From NCBI GenBank assembly GCA_944387505.1, contig CALXFG010000019.1, positions 1 to 37,804 on the forward strand: DNA of 37,804 nucleotides, read 5' to 3'. The position numbers and the translations under genes were made by a program. Shown here piece after piece: positions 1 to 8,186 of the stretch (position 1 is the first letter of the stretch; each line of letters opens with the position of its first letter). This stretch comes from an uncultured Clostridia bacterium. GTDB lineage: Bacteria > Bacillota > Clostridia > TANB77 > CAG-508. Under the pieces are notes generated by a model. The model saw nothing but the letters and a program-made list of their open reading frames with translations, did no database searches and had not been told where the DNA came from.

Positions 1-73
1 TGTACAATACAGAGTTCATTCCCAAGCTGCCTAGTACCTAGTCAAAAGTGTCCAATTTTTTGGGGTCAGTACA
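1..73 (+). mobile_element. 3' end of an IS3-family (IS150-like) insertion sequence
   Basis: Reading from base 2, the frame gives VQYRVHSQAA and then a stop at 32-34. This matches the usual 'SPxxYR...' C-terminus of IS3-family DDE transposases (OrfB). The following bases end in tgtccaattttttggggtca and gtaca at about 48-73. Reversed, this is the TGTACTGACCCC... terminal inverted repeat typical of IS150-group elements. Only the tail lies in the window, so intactness cannot be judged. The family call is from memory of the C-terminus and the terminal repeat, not from a search. Confidence 0.7.
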
Positions 74-141
74 TAAAGCTGGATTTTTTTGTTTCTCAGA
101 TGTTAATAAATCTTTGCTTTTGAGAATGTTGAATAAATTTA

Positions 142-648
142 CTATAGCAAACTATGCAATTCTTTTTCCGTCAGTTCTCTGTTACTGATGAAAGTAACAA
201 ATGTTTCCGGAAATAAGATGCCCACATTTAGAATACGAGGACCCAAAATATCATCAGTTCCCAAAATCGGAACTGGATTGTAATAGGGTCTGCCGTTTCT
301 GAGAAAAGATTTGGGATGGAATCTTATAAAATATTCCTTTCCATTCTTGATTTTTTCCGGACTTGCCGGTAAATTCACCAATGTTCCATACCGTTGAATA
401 TCAGTCTCTTTAAATTTGAAATTGGAATTTTCAATTACTGATACGTACTTAGGTATATTATCATAGCTAAATGGTGAACCGATTAATTTGGGCTTAGGTA
501 TATAACCACCATCTGAACAACTGCTAGATGATGATAAATCAGCCCAATAATCGATAAATATTGGTTTACATTTTACAAATTCTCCATCTGGTAAGATAGG
601 AGAAATCACCCCATATAACCGTCCTATGCGAATTTCTGTGTTTGCCAT
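142..648 (-). CDS. hypothetical protein, 168 aa
   Basis: I do not recognise this protein. It starts at an ATG with an AGGAGG ribosome binding site about 6 nt upstream on the minus strand. It is soluble-looking, with no signal peptide or membrane segment. There is a serine run (SSSSSC) near residue 40 and many Pro/Gly/Tyr residues (YYNPVPILGTDDILGPR near residues 121-137), suggesting a compact beta-rich fold. Its 3' end lies about 70 bp from the end of an IS3-family element. Its codons are less strictly A/T-ending than those of mtaB next door, so it may be acquired. The gene call rests on the ribosome binding site and length only. Confidence 0.55.
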   Translation of the reverse strand: MANTEIRIGRLYGVISPILPDGEFVKCKPIFIDYWADLSSSSSCSDGGYIPKPKLIGSPFSYDNIPKYVSVIENSNFKFKETDIQRYGTLVNLPASPEKIKNGKEYFIRFHPKSFLRNGRPYYNPVPILGTDDILGPRILNVGILFPETFVTFISNRELTEKELHSLL

Positions 649-967
649 TCTACATTCCTCCTTTTTTAGCTTAAAAAGTCTTATATCATAAAGTCAAAAG
701 GATATAAGAAATTTTTAATAGTAATATTATAACATAAAATAGCAATCAAGGCAAATTTGCTTGAAAATAAGGCGAAAATATGGGATAATAGAGTTACTGT
801 TTAGACCAAGGAAAAATAATGTATATATAACCTTTCCTGCATTTGCTCTAAACAGTGATATAATAGTAAAGAATTTTAATAATGAACAAGGAGAGAAGGT
901 TAGAAGAATGACAATCATTTGATTTTTTTAACTAGATTGAAACCTTGAGAAAGGAATGCAATAAAAA
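649..967. other. intergenic region between divergent genes; contains an inverted repeat
   Basis: This AT-rich stretch separates the hypothetical gene from mtaB. It contains the inverted repeat ACTGTTTAGA (796-805) / TCTAAACAGT (847-856), with an inner AGGAAA/TTTCCT pairing, giving a hairpin of about 60 nt. A TATAAT-like sequence (tgatataatag, 856-866) follows it directly and may be the -10 of the mtaB promoter. I see no convincing gene; the minus-strand ORF covering 727-918 has no ribosome binding site and low-complexity composition. Confidence 0.5.
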
Positions 968-2386
968 ATGAAAACAGTAGCTTTTATTACACTAGGATGT
1001 AAAGTAAATCAATATGAAACAAATGCTATGACACAACAATTTATAGAAAAAGGATATGAAGTGGTAGACCATACTAAAAAAGCAGATATCTATATTGTTA
1101 ATACTTGTACAGTAACCAATATGTCAGATAGAAAATCTAGACAAATGTTAAGAAGAGTAAAAGAATTAAATAAAGAGGCAATTGTCGTTGCTTGTGGTTG
1201 TTATGCACAAGTGGCAAAAGAAGAATTAGAAAAAATAGAAGAAATTAATTTAGTATTAGGAAATAACGAGAAAAAAGATATTGTAGAATATATTGAAACA
1301 TACATACATCATCAAACTTTACATGAAAATAAAGAAGATACATTACATATAAAAACTCAAAGTAACAAAATAGAGGAAGATGTAAAAGCATCACAAAACG
1401 AAGAAATAACGGCAAATGCAGAAAAAAATAACATAACAAAAAACAGAGTAGAAACACAAATAGAAGATGTTATGAACCAAAAAGAGTTTGTGGAATTTGG
1501 AGATATTACTTTTACAGAAAAAACAAGAGCGGTTATCAAAATTCAAGATGGTTGTGATCGTTTTTGTTCTTATTGCATTATTCCTTATGCACGAGGAAGG
1601 GTAAGAAGTAGAAAGCCAGAACATATCTTATCTGAAATTCAAAAAATTGCCAAAGAAGGCATAAAGGAAGTCGTTATAACCGGAATTCATATTGCCTCAT
1701 ATGGAAAAGACTTTAAGCAGGAATATCGATTAATCGATTTATTAGAAGAAATGAATGAAATAGAGGGAATTGAAAGAATCAGACTAGGATCTATAGAGCC
1801 ATTATTAATAACAGAAGAATTTGTCAATAGATTAGAAAAATTGTCTAAAGTGTGTCATCAATTTCATTTATCATTACAAAGTGGTTGTGATGAAACATTA
1901 AAAAGAATGAATAGAAGGTATACCATAGAACAATTTCAAGAGATAACAACATTATTAAGAAACGCATTTGAAGATGCTATATTAACAACAGATATCATTG
2001 TAGGATTTCCAGGAGAAAGTGAAGAAGAATTTGAAAAAACATACGAATTTTTAAAAGAAATCAAATTTTATAAAATGCATGTATTTAAATATTCTCAAAG
2101 AAAAGGAACCAAAGCAGCAGTAATGCCAAATCAAATAGATGGAAACAAAAAAGAAGAAAGAAGTAGAAGATTAATCCAATTATCAAATGAAAATGAAAAG
2201 GCATATAATGAACAATATGTAGGAAAAGAAGTGGAAGTCCTTTTCGAAGAAGAAAAAAATGGCATGTGGCAAGGACATACGAAAAATTATATATTAGCAC
2301 ATTACAAAACAGAAGAAAATATGGAAAACAAATTGATAAAATTACAATGCAAAGAAGCAGAGCAAGAATATATTATTGTCAATTGA
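968..2386 (+). CDS. mtaB: tRNA (N6-threonylcarbamoyladenosine(37)-C2)-methylthiotransferase MtaB
   Basis: MtaB is a radical-SAM methylthiotransferase that converts t6A37 to ms2t6A37 in ANN-decoding tRNAs. The N-terminal UPF0004 domain shows LGCKVNQYETN (Cys11), VNTCTVTN (Cys47) and CGCYAQ, which bind one iron-sulfur cluster. The radical-SAM motif is DGCDRFCSYC (Cys196, Cys200, Cys203), followed by IIPYARGRVRSR. A C-terminal TRAM-like region ends the protein. At 472 aa it is somewhat longer than the usual 430-450. The extra length is a Lys/Glu/Asn-rich insert at about residues 112-173, between the two domains. AAAGGA lies upstream of the ATG. tsaD, which makes the t6A substrate together with partners, lies at 20646 in the same window. 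Confidence 0.93.
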   Translation: MKTVAFITLGCKVNQYETNAMTQQFIEKGYEVVDHTKKADIYIVNTCTVTNMSDRKSRQMLRRVKELNKEAIVVACGCYAQVAKEELEKIEEINLVLGNNEKKDIVEYIETYIHHQTLHENKEDTLHIKTQSNKIEEDVKASQNEEITANAEKNNITKNRVETQIEDVMNQKEFVEFGDITFTEKTRAVIKIQDGCDRFCSYCIIPYARGRVRSRKPEHILSEIQKIAKEGIKEVVITGIHIASYGKDFKQEYRLIDLLEEMNEIEGIERIRLGSIEPLLITEEFVNRLEKLSKVCHQFHLSLQSGCDETLKRMNRRYTIEQFQEITTLLRNAFEDAILTTDIIVGFPGESEEEFEKTYEFLKEIKFYKMHVFKYSQRKGTKAAVMPNQIDGNKKEERSRRLIQLSNENEKAYNEQYVGKEVEVLFEEEKNGMWQGHTKNYILAHYKTEENMENKLIKLQCKEAEQEYIIVN

Positions 2387-2396
2387 TGTCCAATTG

Positions 2397-2432
2397 TGTC
2401 CCATTGGGAACGTTTCTGTTTGGGACATTTTT
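2397..2432 (+). terminator. TGTCCC-type hairpin terminator after mtaB
   Basis: TGTCCCA (2397-2403) pairs with TGGGACA (2421-2427), followed by TTTTT. The loop contains TTGGGAACGTTT, which recurs almost unchanged in other copies at 3001, 17641, 17674 and 23923. Confidence 0.75.
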
Positions 2433-2622
2433 ATGTAAATGTTCTAAAATTAAGAAACTATCTAAAAGTTTGGCCGAAATATTTTTACAAAAATATCAAT
2501 GTAAATAATAATAGAATTGAAAGTCTATCTTAAAATTGAAAAGGAAAGTGTAACAAAAATGTAACGATTTTGTAATGCATATTTAACAAAAAAAGCAATA
2601 AAAAATATTGATAAATAAGGAA

Positions 2623-2637
2623 AGTTGTAGTACAACT
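2623..2637. promoter_or_regulatory. perfect 15-bp palindrome upstream of the 2675 gene
   Basis: AGTTGTA-G-TACAACT is a 7-bp inverted repeat around a single base, located 38 bp before the start codon of the small gene at 2675. Its size and position suit a repressor operator near a promoter, but no clear -35/-10 pair could be fixed around it. A role as operator is inference. Confidence 0.35.
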
Positions 2638-2674
2638 AATATAAGCAATACTAAATTACAAAGGAGAAGTTTCA

Positions 2675-2998
2675 ATGGCAGATATAAGAGATGAAATTGA
2701 TTTATGTGATGAAATTGAATTTCATAATGAGAATACAGAAGAAGGAAAAGTTCAAGTACAAACACAAACATCTAATGGAGAAAACTTACCGATAAAACAA
2801 GGACTTTGGGAAAGGTTCAAAGTTTTTTGGTTCGAGAAAATTGACTGGAATAAAGAAATAAAAATAGAATTAACACCACATCAACAAAAAATTGAAAGTG
2901 AAATAAATGAATTCTTACATCAAGAAGTTACTTGGAAAAAAATACATGACTTTTTATTTAAGAAAAGGGCATTTGGAAAAAAGAAAGCAGAAATATAA
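2675..2998 (+). CDS. hypothetical protein, 107 aa
   Basis: I do not recognise this protein. AAAGGAG lies about 9 nt before the ATG, so it is likely expressed. The N-terminal third is acidic and polar (DEIDLCDEIEFHNENTEE). The middle carries aromatic, amphipathic stretches (LWERFKVFWFEKIDWNKEI), and the C-terminus is basic (LFKKRAFGKKKAEI). There is no signal peptide or membrane helix. The gene stands alone between two TGTCCC-type terminators, so it is probably monocistronic. A peripheral membrane or nucleic-acid-binding role is possible but not shown. Confidence 0.6.
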   Translation: MADIRDEIDLCDEIEFHNENTEEGKVQVQTQTSNGENLPIKQGLWERFKVFWFEKIDWNKEIKIELTPHQQKIESEINEFLHQEVTWKKIHDFLFKKRAFGKKKAEI

Positions 2999-3036
2999 AA
3001 TGTCCTTTTGGGAACGTTTTTGTGTGGGACATTTTT
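2997..3036 (+). terminator. TGTCC/GGGACA hairpin terminator
   Basis: AAAATGTCC pairs with GGGACATTTT, starting at the stop codon of the 2675 gene and ending in a T-tract. It is the second copy of the TGTCCC family; its loop again reads TTGGGAACGTTT. Confidence 0.75.
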
Positions 3037-3182
3037 ATTGTAGACATATAGTTTAAATAAATGAGGTCTAAACAATAACGAATCATATATGTAAAATAGA
3101 ATTTTATTTTTAAAAGTATAGCAAAATGGAGAAAAATATGCTATACTTTTTTTGTTTTAGGGCAAAAGGAGAGAAAAGAAAA

Positions 3183-4547
3183 ATGGCAAAAAGTAAAACA
3201 ATTTTTGTATGTAGTGAATGTGGTAACGAGTCTAGCAAATGGCTTGGAAAATGCCCTGCTTGTAACAGTTGGAATACGTTTTATGAGCAAAAAGTAGTGG
3301 AGACAAAAACAGGGGGGCACAAAGATTTAGCCAAAAGTGAGAATAAACCACAAAAATTAAATTCGTATGAAGCAAAAGAGACTTTGAGAACTTCAACAGG
3401 TTTTGGAGAGTTAGATAGAGTATTAGGTGGAGGACTTGTAAAAGGTTCTCTTGTGTTACTTGGTGGAGAGCCTGGAATTGGAAAGTCTACTTTAATTTTA
3501 CAAATATGTGATAAAGTAAAAGGTGAAGGAAAGGTTTTATATGTTTCAGGTGAAGAATCAGCAGAACAAATAAAAATGAGAGCAGATAGACTAGGCATCC
3601 ATAATGATGATATTTTATTTTTAGGCGAAACAGATATAGATGTAGTGAATCAAGCAATCATAGAAATTCATCCAAAACTTGTGATTATAGATTCCATTCA
3701 AACCATGTATTCAGAAGACATTTCAGCAGCTGCAGGAAGTGTTAGTCAAGTAAGAGAAATTACTTCACAAGTGATGAGAGTTTGTAAATCCAGAGGGATT
3801 ACAACAATTATCATTGGGCATGTAACCAAAGAAGGAAATATTGCAGGTCCAAGAGTTTTAGAACATATGGTAGATACTGTGTTATATTTAGAAGGAGAAA
3901 GATATTTTTCATATAGAGTATTAAGAGGTGTCAAAAATAGATTTGGTTCAACCAATGAAATTGGTATGTTTGAGATGAACGAGGAAGGAATGTGTGAAAT
4001 TACAAATCCTTCAGATATTTTGATTTCAGAAAGAGAAGATAATCCAGCAGGTTCTTGTATTGTATCTAGCATAGAAGGAACAAGAGCAATTTTGATAGAA
4101 TTACAAGCCTTAACGACACAAAGTATTTTTGGATTCCCTAAAAGAACGGCAAATGGAACAGATTATAATCGATTAGCACTATTAATTGCCGTATTGGAAA
4201 AAAGAGCTGGCATCATGTTAGGAAGTCAAGATATTTATTTGAATTTAGTAGGAGGTATTCGAGTAAATGAACCATCTATCGACTTAGGCATGATGATGGC
4301 AGTGGTTTCAAGTTTTAAAAATATACCAATTCCAAAGGATATGGTGATTATCGGAGAAGTTGGTTTAACAGGAGAAGTAAGAAGAATTAATTTGATTGAC
4401 AAAAGGTTGAAAGAGGCAGAAAAATTGGGATTTAAAAGTTGTATTATTCCAGAATCTAACAAAAAAGACTTGAAAGAAACATATAAATTAGATATAATAG
4501 GTGTCAGCAATATTAATGAAGCCATGAAAAAGATTGGATTAAAGTAG
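3183..4547 (+). CDS. radA: DNA repair protein RadA (Sms)
   Basis: RadA is a RecA-like ATPase and helicase that acts with RecA at recombination intermediates. The N-terminal zinc ribbon is CSECGNESSKWLGKCPAC. Walker A is GGEPGIGKST and Walker B is LVIIDSIQ. The RadA-specific KNRFG motif follows. The C-terminal Lon-protease-like domain carries GGIRVNEPSIDLGMMMA. The start at 3183 gives the family's usual MAKSKTIFVC N-terminus (454 aa) and has AAAGGAG 10 nt upstream. An in-frame ATG at 3126 would add 19 unlikely residues (MEKNMLYFFCF...). disA follows, the common radA-disA order in Firmicutes, here separated by a very long hairpin. Confidence 0.96.
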   Translation: MAKSKTIFVCSECGNESSKWLGKCPACNSWNTFYEQKVVETKTGGHKDLAKSENKPQKLNSYEAKETLRTSTGFGELDRVLGGGLVKGSLVLLGGEPGIGKSTLILQICDKVKGEGKVLYVSGEESAEQIKMRADRLGIHNDDILFLGETDIDVVNQAIIEIHPKLVIIDSIQTMYSEDISAAAGSVSQVREITSQVMRVCKSRGITTIIIGHVTKEGNIAGPRVLEHMVDTVLYLEGERYFSYRVLRGVKNRFGSTNEIGMFEMNEEGMCEITNPSDILISEREDNPAGSCIVSSIEGTRAILIELQALTTQSIFGFPKRTANGTDYNRLALLIAVLEKRAGIMLGSQDIYLNLVGGIRVNEPSIDLGMMMAVVSSFKNIPIPKDMVIIGEVGLTGEVRRINLIDKRLKEAEKLGFKSCIIPESNKKDLKETYKLDIIGVSNINEAMKKIGLK

Positions 4548-4559
4548 TGTGAGGAATAT

Positions 4560-4769
4560 TTCAAATCTAAATATATTTTTATTATTTTTTGCACCTTGTG
4601 TGTCGCAACCACTAATGTTGAAAATACATTTTTATCTAGTCTGAAATACATTTCATTCTATCCAAAAATGTATATTTCAACGTGTGAAGGTTGCTCCAAT
4701 CGCACTCACTAACGTTCGTTTGGTCGCTTACGCGGTGCTTCAAATAATAAAAATATATTTAGATTTGAA
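4560..4769. repeat. long intergenic hairpin (copy A) between radA and disA
   Basis: A perfect 28-nt inverted repeat (4560-4587 with 4742-4769), extended by GCACC/GGTGC, encloses about 140 nt. The enclosed part includes a nested hairpin (GTTGAAAATACATTTTT paired near 4662-4681) and the phrases tgtgtgtcgcaa and cgtttggtcgcttacgcg. The latter two phrases recur in the hairpin at 25050. It is far longer than an ordinary terminator. Confidence 0.8.
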
Positions 4770-4799
4770 TAGCGATTTAAGTAAGAGAGGAGATTAATT

Positions 4800-5873
4800 T
4801 TGAAGAAGGTAAAAGAAGATAATATTACATCTGTTTTAAAATTAATAGCTCCAGGAACACCAATAAGAGATGGTCTGGAAAATATATTAAGAGCAAAGAC
4901 AGGAGCATTATTATTAATTACAGACAATAATGACGTGATAAAAGAAATTGTAGATGGTGGATTTGTAATCAATGAAGATTATACATCATCAAAATTATAT
5001 GAATTGGCGAAAATGGATGGAGCCATTGTATTAAGTGGAGACATGAAAAAAATCCTATATGCCAATGCACAATTAATTCCAGAGCATGAAATACAAACAA
5101 CAGAAACAGGAACAAGACATAGAACAGCAGAGAGAACAGCAAAACAAACAGGAGAATTAGTTATTAGTATCTCACAAAGAAGAAATATCATTACTGTTTT
5201 TAAAGGAAATGATCGATATGTTTTAGAAGATACAGATGTTGTATTAAATAAGGCAAATCAAGCCATTCAAACATTAGAAAAATATAAAAAAGTATTTGAT
5301 AATAAGCTAAACATATTGAACGAATATGAATTTAATGATATAGTAACATTGCAAAATGTTGTACTTGCCATTCAAAGAGCAGAAATGGTTATGCGAATTG
5401 TAGAAGAAATACAAAGACAAATCTATGAGCTTGGAGATGATGGAAGACTAGTCAAAATGCAACTAGATGAATTAATCGGTGGACTTGAAAAAGAAGAAAG
5501 TTTGATTATAAAAGACTATGTTGTTAAAAAGAAAAAATCTCCGGAAAAAATTTTAGAAGAGCTAAAAGATTTAGAATATGAAGAATTATTAAAAGAATCA
5601 TCTATTGCAAAATTACTAGGATATGAATATTTTGATAATTATGACGAAGTGGCTGTTTATCCAAAAGGATATCGAATATTAAGCAAAGTACCAAGAATGC
5701 CAAACAATATTGTAGAAAACTTAGTAGACTCTTTTAAATCTTTCCAACATATATTGGCAGCAGATATTGAGAGCTTAGATGAAGTTGATGGTATCGGAGA
5801 AGTAAGAGCCAGAACAATTAAGCAATCATTAAAAAGAATGCAAGAACAATTTGTTTTTGATAATATAATTTAA
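4800..5873 (+). CDS. disA: DNA integrity scanning diadenylate cyclase DisA
   Basis: DisA makes cyclic di-AMP from two ATP and pauses at branched DNA, linking genome integrity to signalling and sporulation. The N-terminal DAC domain has its catalytic motifs intact: DGA at residues 73-75 (KMDGAIVLSGD) and RHR at 106-108 (GTRHRTAER). A helical linker follows. The C-terminal helix-hairpin-helix region reads VDGIGEVRARTIKQSL. At 357 aa it is full length. The start codon is TTG, supported by AGAGAGGAG 7-10 nt upstream. It lies in the conserved order after radA. The long hairpin before it probably gives it separate expression or terminates radA transcripts. Confidence 0.96.
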   Translation: MKKVKEDNITSVLKLIAPGTPIRDGLENILRAKTGALLLITDNNDVIKEIVDGGFVINEDYTSSKLYELAKMDGAIVLSGDMKKILYANAQLIPEHEIQTTETGTRHRTAERTAKQTGELVISISQRRNIITVFKGNDRYVLEDTDVVLNKANQAIQTLEKYKKVFDNKLNILNEYEFNDIVTLQNVVLAIQRAEMVMRIVEEIQRQIYELGDDGRLVKMQLDELIGGLEKEESLIIKDYVVKKKKSPEKILEELKDLEYEELLKESSIAKLLGYEYFDNYDEVAVYPKGYRILSKVPRMPNNIVENLVDSFKSFQHILAADIESLDEVDGIGEVRARTIKQSLKRMQEQFVFDNII

Positions 5874-5956
5874 AGGGCATTGGGATTACTTGAATCAAAT
5901 CTCAATAGTCTATAGGTACAAATCTAAAGATTAAAAAGAAAGGAAAAGTGAAGTAA

Positions 5957-6751
5957 ATGGAAAAATTTAAAAATATTATATGGATTGTAGCTTTAATTAT
6001 CTTAATTGTTTTAATAGGAGTTATCGGCTATGGATATTATAGAAATGCTACAATGCAAGTTACAAGACCTGTTGCAACAATGGAAGTAGAAAATTTTGGA
6101 ACTATCAAATTTGAATTATATCCAGAATATGCTCCAGAAACAGTAGCCAATTTCATAGCATTAGCCAATAGAGGATTTTATGATGGATTGACATTCCATA
6201 GAATTGTAAAAGATTTTATGATTCAAGGTGGAGATAAAAAAGGAGATGGAACAGGATTAGCAACAACGAAAGATTTAAGAGATGATGGTGATGATACAGA
6301 ATATACAATAAAAGGTGAATTTATAGCAAATGGTGTGGATAACAAGTTACAATTTGAAGAAGGTGTTGTTGCAATGGCAAGATCTGATTACACCAGTTAT
6401 TCTTCAACATTAACAGAGGAATCATATAATTCAGAAAGTTCACAATTCTTTATTATGACTGCAGAAAATACAGGACTAAATGGACAATATACTTCTTTTG
6501 GTAAAGTAACAGAAGGTATGGATATTGTACATCAAATTGAAGGTGTTGAAGTAAAAGCAGCAGATGATGCAGATACAACAGGAAATACAGAAGTAAGTAC
6601 ACCAGTAAATCCTCCAGTTATTACATCTATTAGAGTAGAAACAAATGGAATTGACTATGGATTACCAGAAACATTAACACCTTTTGATTATACATCATGG
6701 TTATATCAACAATATGGAATAGATCCAAGTAGTATGACAACTGTTCAATAA
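5957..6751 (+). CDS. membrane-anchored cyclophilin-type peptidyl-prolyl isomerase
   Basis: This is a cyclophilin that catalyses cis-trans isomerisation of X-Pro bonds. A single N-terminal membrane segment (about residues 7-27) with no lipobox Cys anchors the domain outside the membrane, so it probably assists folding of exported proteins. The active-site motif FHRIVKDFMIQGGD carries the catalytic Arg, and SQFFIM and the GLNGQYTSFGKV stretch are present. Compared with minimal bacterial cyclophilins (about 160-190 aa) this 264-aa protein has extra acidic loops and a C-terminal tail. AAAGGAAAAG precedes the ATG. It follows disA by 83 bp and may share its transcript. Confidence 0.92.
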   Translation: MEKFKNIIWIVALIILIVLIGVIGYGYYRNATMQVTRPVATMEVENFGTIKFELYPEYAPETVANFIALANRGFYDGLTFHRIVKDFMIQGGDKKGDGTGLATTKDLRDDGDDTEYTIKGEFIANGVDNKLQFEEGVVAMARSDYTSYSSTLTEESYNSESSQFFIMTAENTGLNGQYTSFGKVTEGMDIVHQIEGVEVKAADDADTTGNTEVSTPVNPPVITSIRVETNGIDYGLPETLTPFDYTSWLYQQYGIDPSSMTTVQ

Positions 6752-6783
6752 TAACAAAAAATATTACGATTCAGTCAATAGAG

Positions 6784-6832
6784 ACCAAATACATTTTTAT
6801 ATCTTAATAGTTTATATAATGTATTTGGTAAT
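6784..6832 (+). terminator. hairpin after the cyclophilin gene
   Basis: ACCAAATACAT (6784-6794) pairs with ATGTATTTGGT (6819-6829), an 11-bp stem with a 24-nt AT-rich loop. The T-tract after it is weak, so it could be an mRNA 3' stabiliser rather than an efficient terminator. Confidence 0.55.
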
Positions 6833-6892
6833 ATATTTTGATTGAATATTAATAAAAAAATTGGAAAAAATAAAATAAAATTTATAAAATGG

Positions 6893-6922
6893 TTGACAAG
6901 ATGGGGTGAAATAGGTTAAAAT
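6893..6922 (+). promoter_or_regulatory. sigma-A-type promoter of the tRNA-His/tRNA-Gln pair
   Basis: TTGACA (6893-6898), an 18-bp spacer and TAAAAT (6917-6922), about 30 bp upstream of tRNA-His. No other promoter is visible before tRNA-Gln. Confidence 0.65.
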
Positions 6923-6959
6923 AAGTAATGTGCTAATCAAAAGGTGCACGTAAACTATG

Positions 6960-7036
6960 GTGGATGTAGCGTAGTTGGTTAACGCGCCAGTTTGTGGCAC
7001 TGGAGACCGTGGGTTCGAGTCCCATCTTCCACCCCA
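6960..7036 (+). tRNA. tRNA-His (GTG)
   Basis: The cloverleaf reads acceptor GTGGATG with CTTCCAC (one T:T mismatch), anticodon stem CCAGT/ACTGG and loop TTGTGGC with anticodon GTG. The T arm has TTCGAGT. The discriminator is C73 and CCA is encoded (7034-7036). The base before the acceptor (6959) is G, the G-1 expected for tRNA-His. Confidence 0.95.
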
Positions 7037-7054
7037 TTTAAATACTTATTATAT

Positions 7055-7129
7055 TGGGCTGTAGCCAAGCGGTAAGGCACCAGACTTTGACTCTGGCATG
7101 CGCTAGTTCGAATCTAGCCAGCCCAGCCA
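7055..7129 (+). tRNA. tRNA-Gln (TTG)
   Basis: Acceptor TGGGCTG pairs perfectly with CAGCCCA. The anticodon stem is CCAGA/TCTGG with loop CTTTGAC (anticodon TTG). The T arm is GCTAG-TTCGAAT-CTAGC, and CCA is encoded at 7127-7129. The 3' part from the anticodon arm onward is duplicated at 8846, marking this gene as an integration target. Confidence 0.96.
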
Positions 7130-7168
7130 AAAAATAACAACTTTCAAAAAATTGAGAGTTGTTATTTT
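7082..7168. repeat. attachment-site-like direct repeat, left copy (anticodon arm of tRNA-Gln to its terminator)
   Basis: These 87 nt match 8846-8932 with one mismatch (A at 7148, G at 8912), offset 1764 bp. The block starts in the anticodon arm and runs through the tRNA 3' end and the terminator hairpin. This is the form expected for an att core of a tRNA-targeting integrase. The stop codon of the antitoxin on the minus strand (7162-7164) falls inside it. Confidence 0.85.
7133..7168. terminator. bidirectional terminator after tRNA-Gln and the antitoxin gene
   Basis: AATAACAACTTTC (7133-7145) pairs with GAGAGTTGTTATT (7154-7166). TTTT follows on the plus strand, and an A-tract precedes it that serves as a T-tract on the minus strand. 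It ends both the tRNA transcript and the antitoxin transcript. Confidence 0.75.
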
Positions 7169-8172
7169 AATATTTTAAGATTATCGGCATATTCAAAAGA
7201 AATTTTTTCAAATCTTTCAGTATTTTTCCATCCAAGTTCTTTATGTGACAAATTAGAGATTGCTTTTACAGATTTATTACTTAGTAAACTAATAACATAA
7301 TCTATAATCTTAATTTCTTTATCATTAAAAGAAGATAAGTCATAATTGCCATTGCTAGTAATAACGGATTGAATGCTACCATCATTGTTTTCTTTATCTT
7401 CTCTTTTATATTTTTCGTCTAGTTTTGATATTTCTTCATATTTACGATTTATAATTACAGGTCCATATTGTTCGTGAACATAAGTAAGACCAGTAATAGA
7501 AATAGCCCTTTGATTGTATGAAATCATATCTATAAACCATAAATATTTATTCAAACTAGTTAAATATAATTTGGTTTTACTTGCTATATATGAAATTAAA
7601 TTTTGTAATTTCTCTAGATCTAAAACTTTAAAACCATTAAAGATATTAGGTGACGTCTTCAATTCATTTTCAATATATAATTTTAGTTCATAATTGTCAT
7701 CATGAACGGATTGTTTATTAATGATGTTTTCTATTTTAGAGAATGTTTTTTGGCTAATTCTATTAGTATAATAAGCTTCTTTTACTTTATTAAAAAATTC
7801 ATTTTTTTCTTTTGAGATTAATTTTAAATAATCACTTTGAGATTTAGATGGTAAAGAGCCATTTTCATATCTATTAATAGTCATTTTACCAAAATCTAAA
7901 ATAGCAGTTAATTCTCTTTGAGAAATATCATATCTAGCTCTTAAATCTTTTATTTCGGATGGAGTAATGATATTTTTGACTTCTCTATATTTGCTATAAA
8001 TTCTTTTTAGATTTTCATCTTCAATGTTATTAATTATTAATTCATTTTTGCATTTTTTACAAATTGGTACATTTTCTTCTACATTAACGTCAACACCTTT
8101 GTATTCCTTAAAAATTCTTTTGTCAATATAATATTCTTGCTCACTATTACAATAAGGACAATAATGTTTCAT
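7162..8172 (-). CDS. MqsA-like antitoxin: zinc finger, HTH and Panacea (DUF4065)-like domain
   Basis: This is the likely antitoxin and autoregulator of the toxin gene just upstream. The N-terminus has a four-Cys zinc site (YCPYCNSE at about residues 4-11 and CKKCKNE at about 38-44), as in MqsA. An XRE-type helix-turn-helix follows at about residues 70-115 (ISQRELTAILDFGKMTINRY). The C-terminal half (about 175-330) resembles the Panacea/SocA-like domain, with ALTYVHEQYGPV-like residues ITGLTYVHEQYGPV and a closing helical part. At 336 aa it is much longer than E. coli MqsA (131 aa). It starts 14 bp after the toxin stop, with an AGGAGG site. Its last codon and stop lie inside the att-like repeat. 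Confidence 0.85.
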   Translation of the reverse strand: MKHYCPYCNSEQEYYIDKRIFKEYKGVDVNVEENVPICKKCKNELIINNIEDENLKRIYSKYREVKNIITPSEIKDLRARYDISQRELTAILDFGKMTINRYENGSLPSKSQSDYLKLISKEKNEFFNKVKEAYYTNRISQKTFSKIENIINKQSVHDDNYELKLYIENELKTSPNIFNGFKVLDLEKLQNLISYIASKTKLYLTSLNKYLWFIDMISYNQRAISITGLTYVHEQYGPVIINRKYEEISKLDEKYKREDKENNDGSIQSVITSNGNYDLSSFNDKEIKIIDYVISLLSNKSVKAISNLSHKELGWKNTERFEKISFEYADNLKILK

Positions 8173-8186
8173 GATATTTGCACCTC

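Noticed and set aside
727-918. Minus-strand ORF of 63 aa
   Set aside because: Low-complexity hydrophobic translation of AT-rich intergenic DNA, no ribosome binding site, and it covers the hairpin and probable mtaB promoter region.
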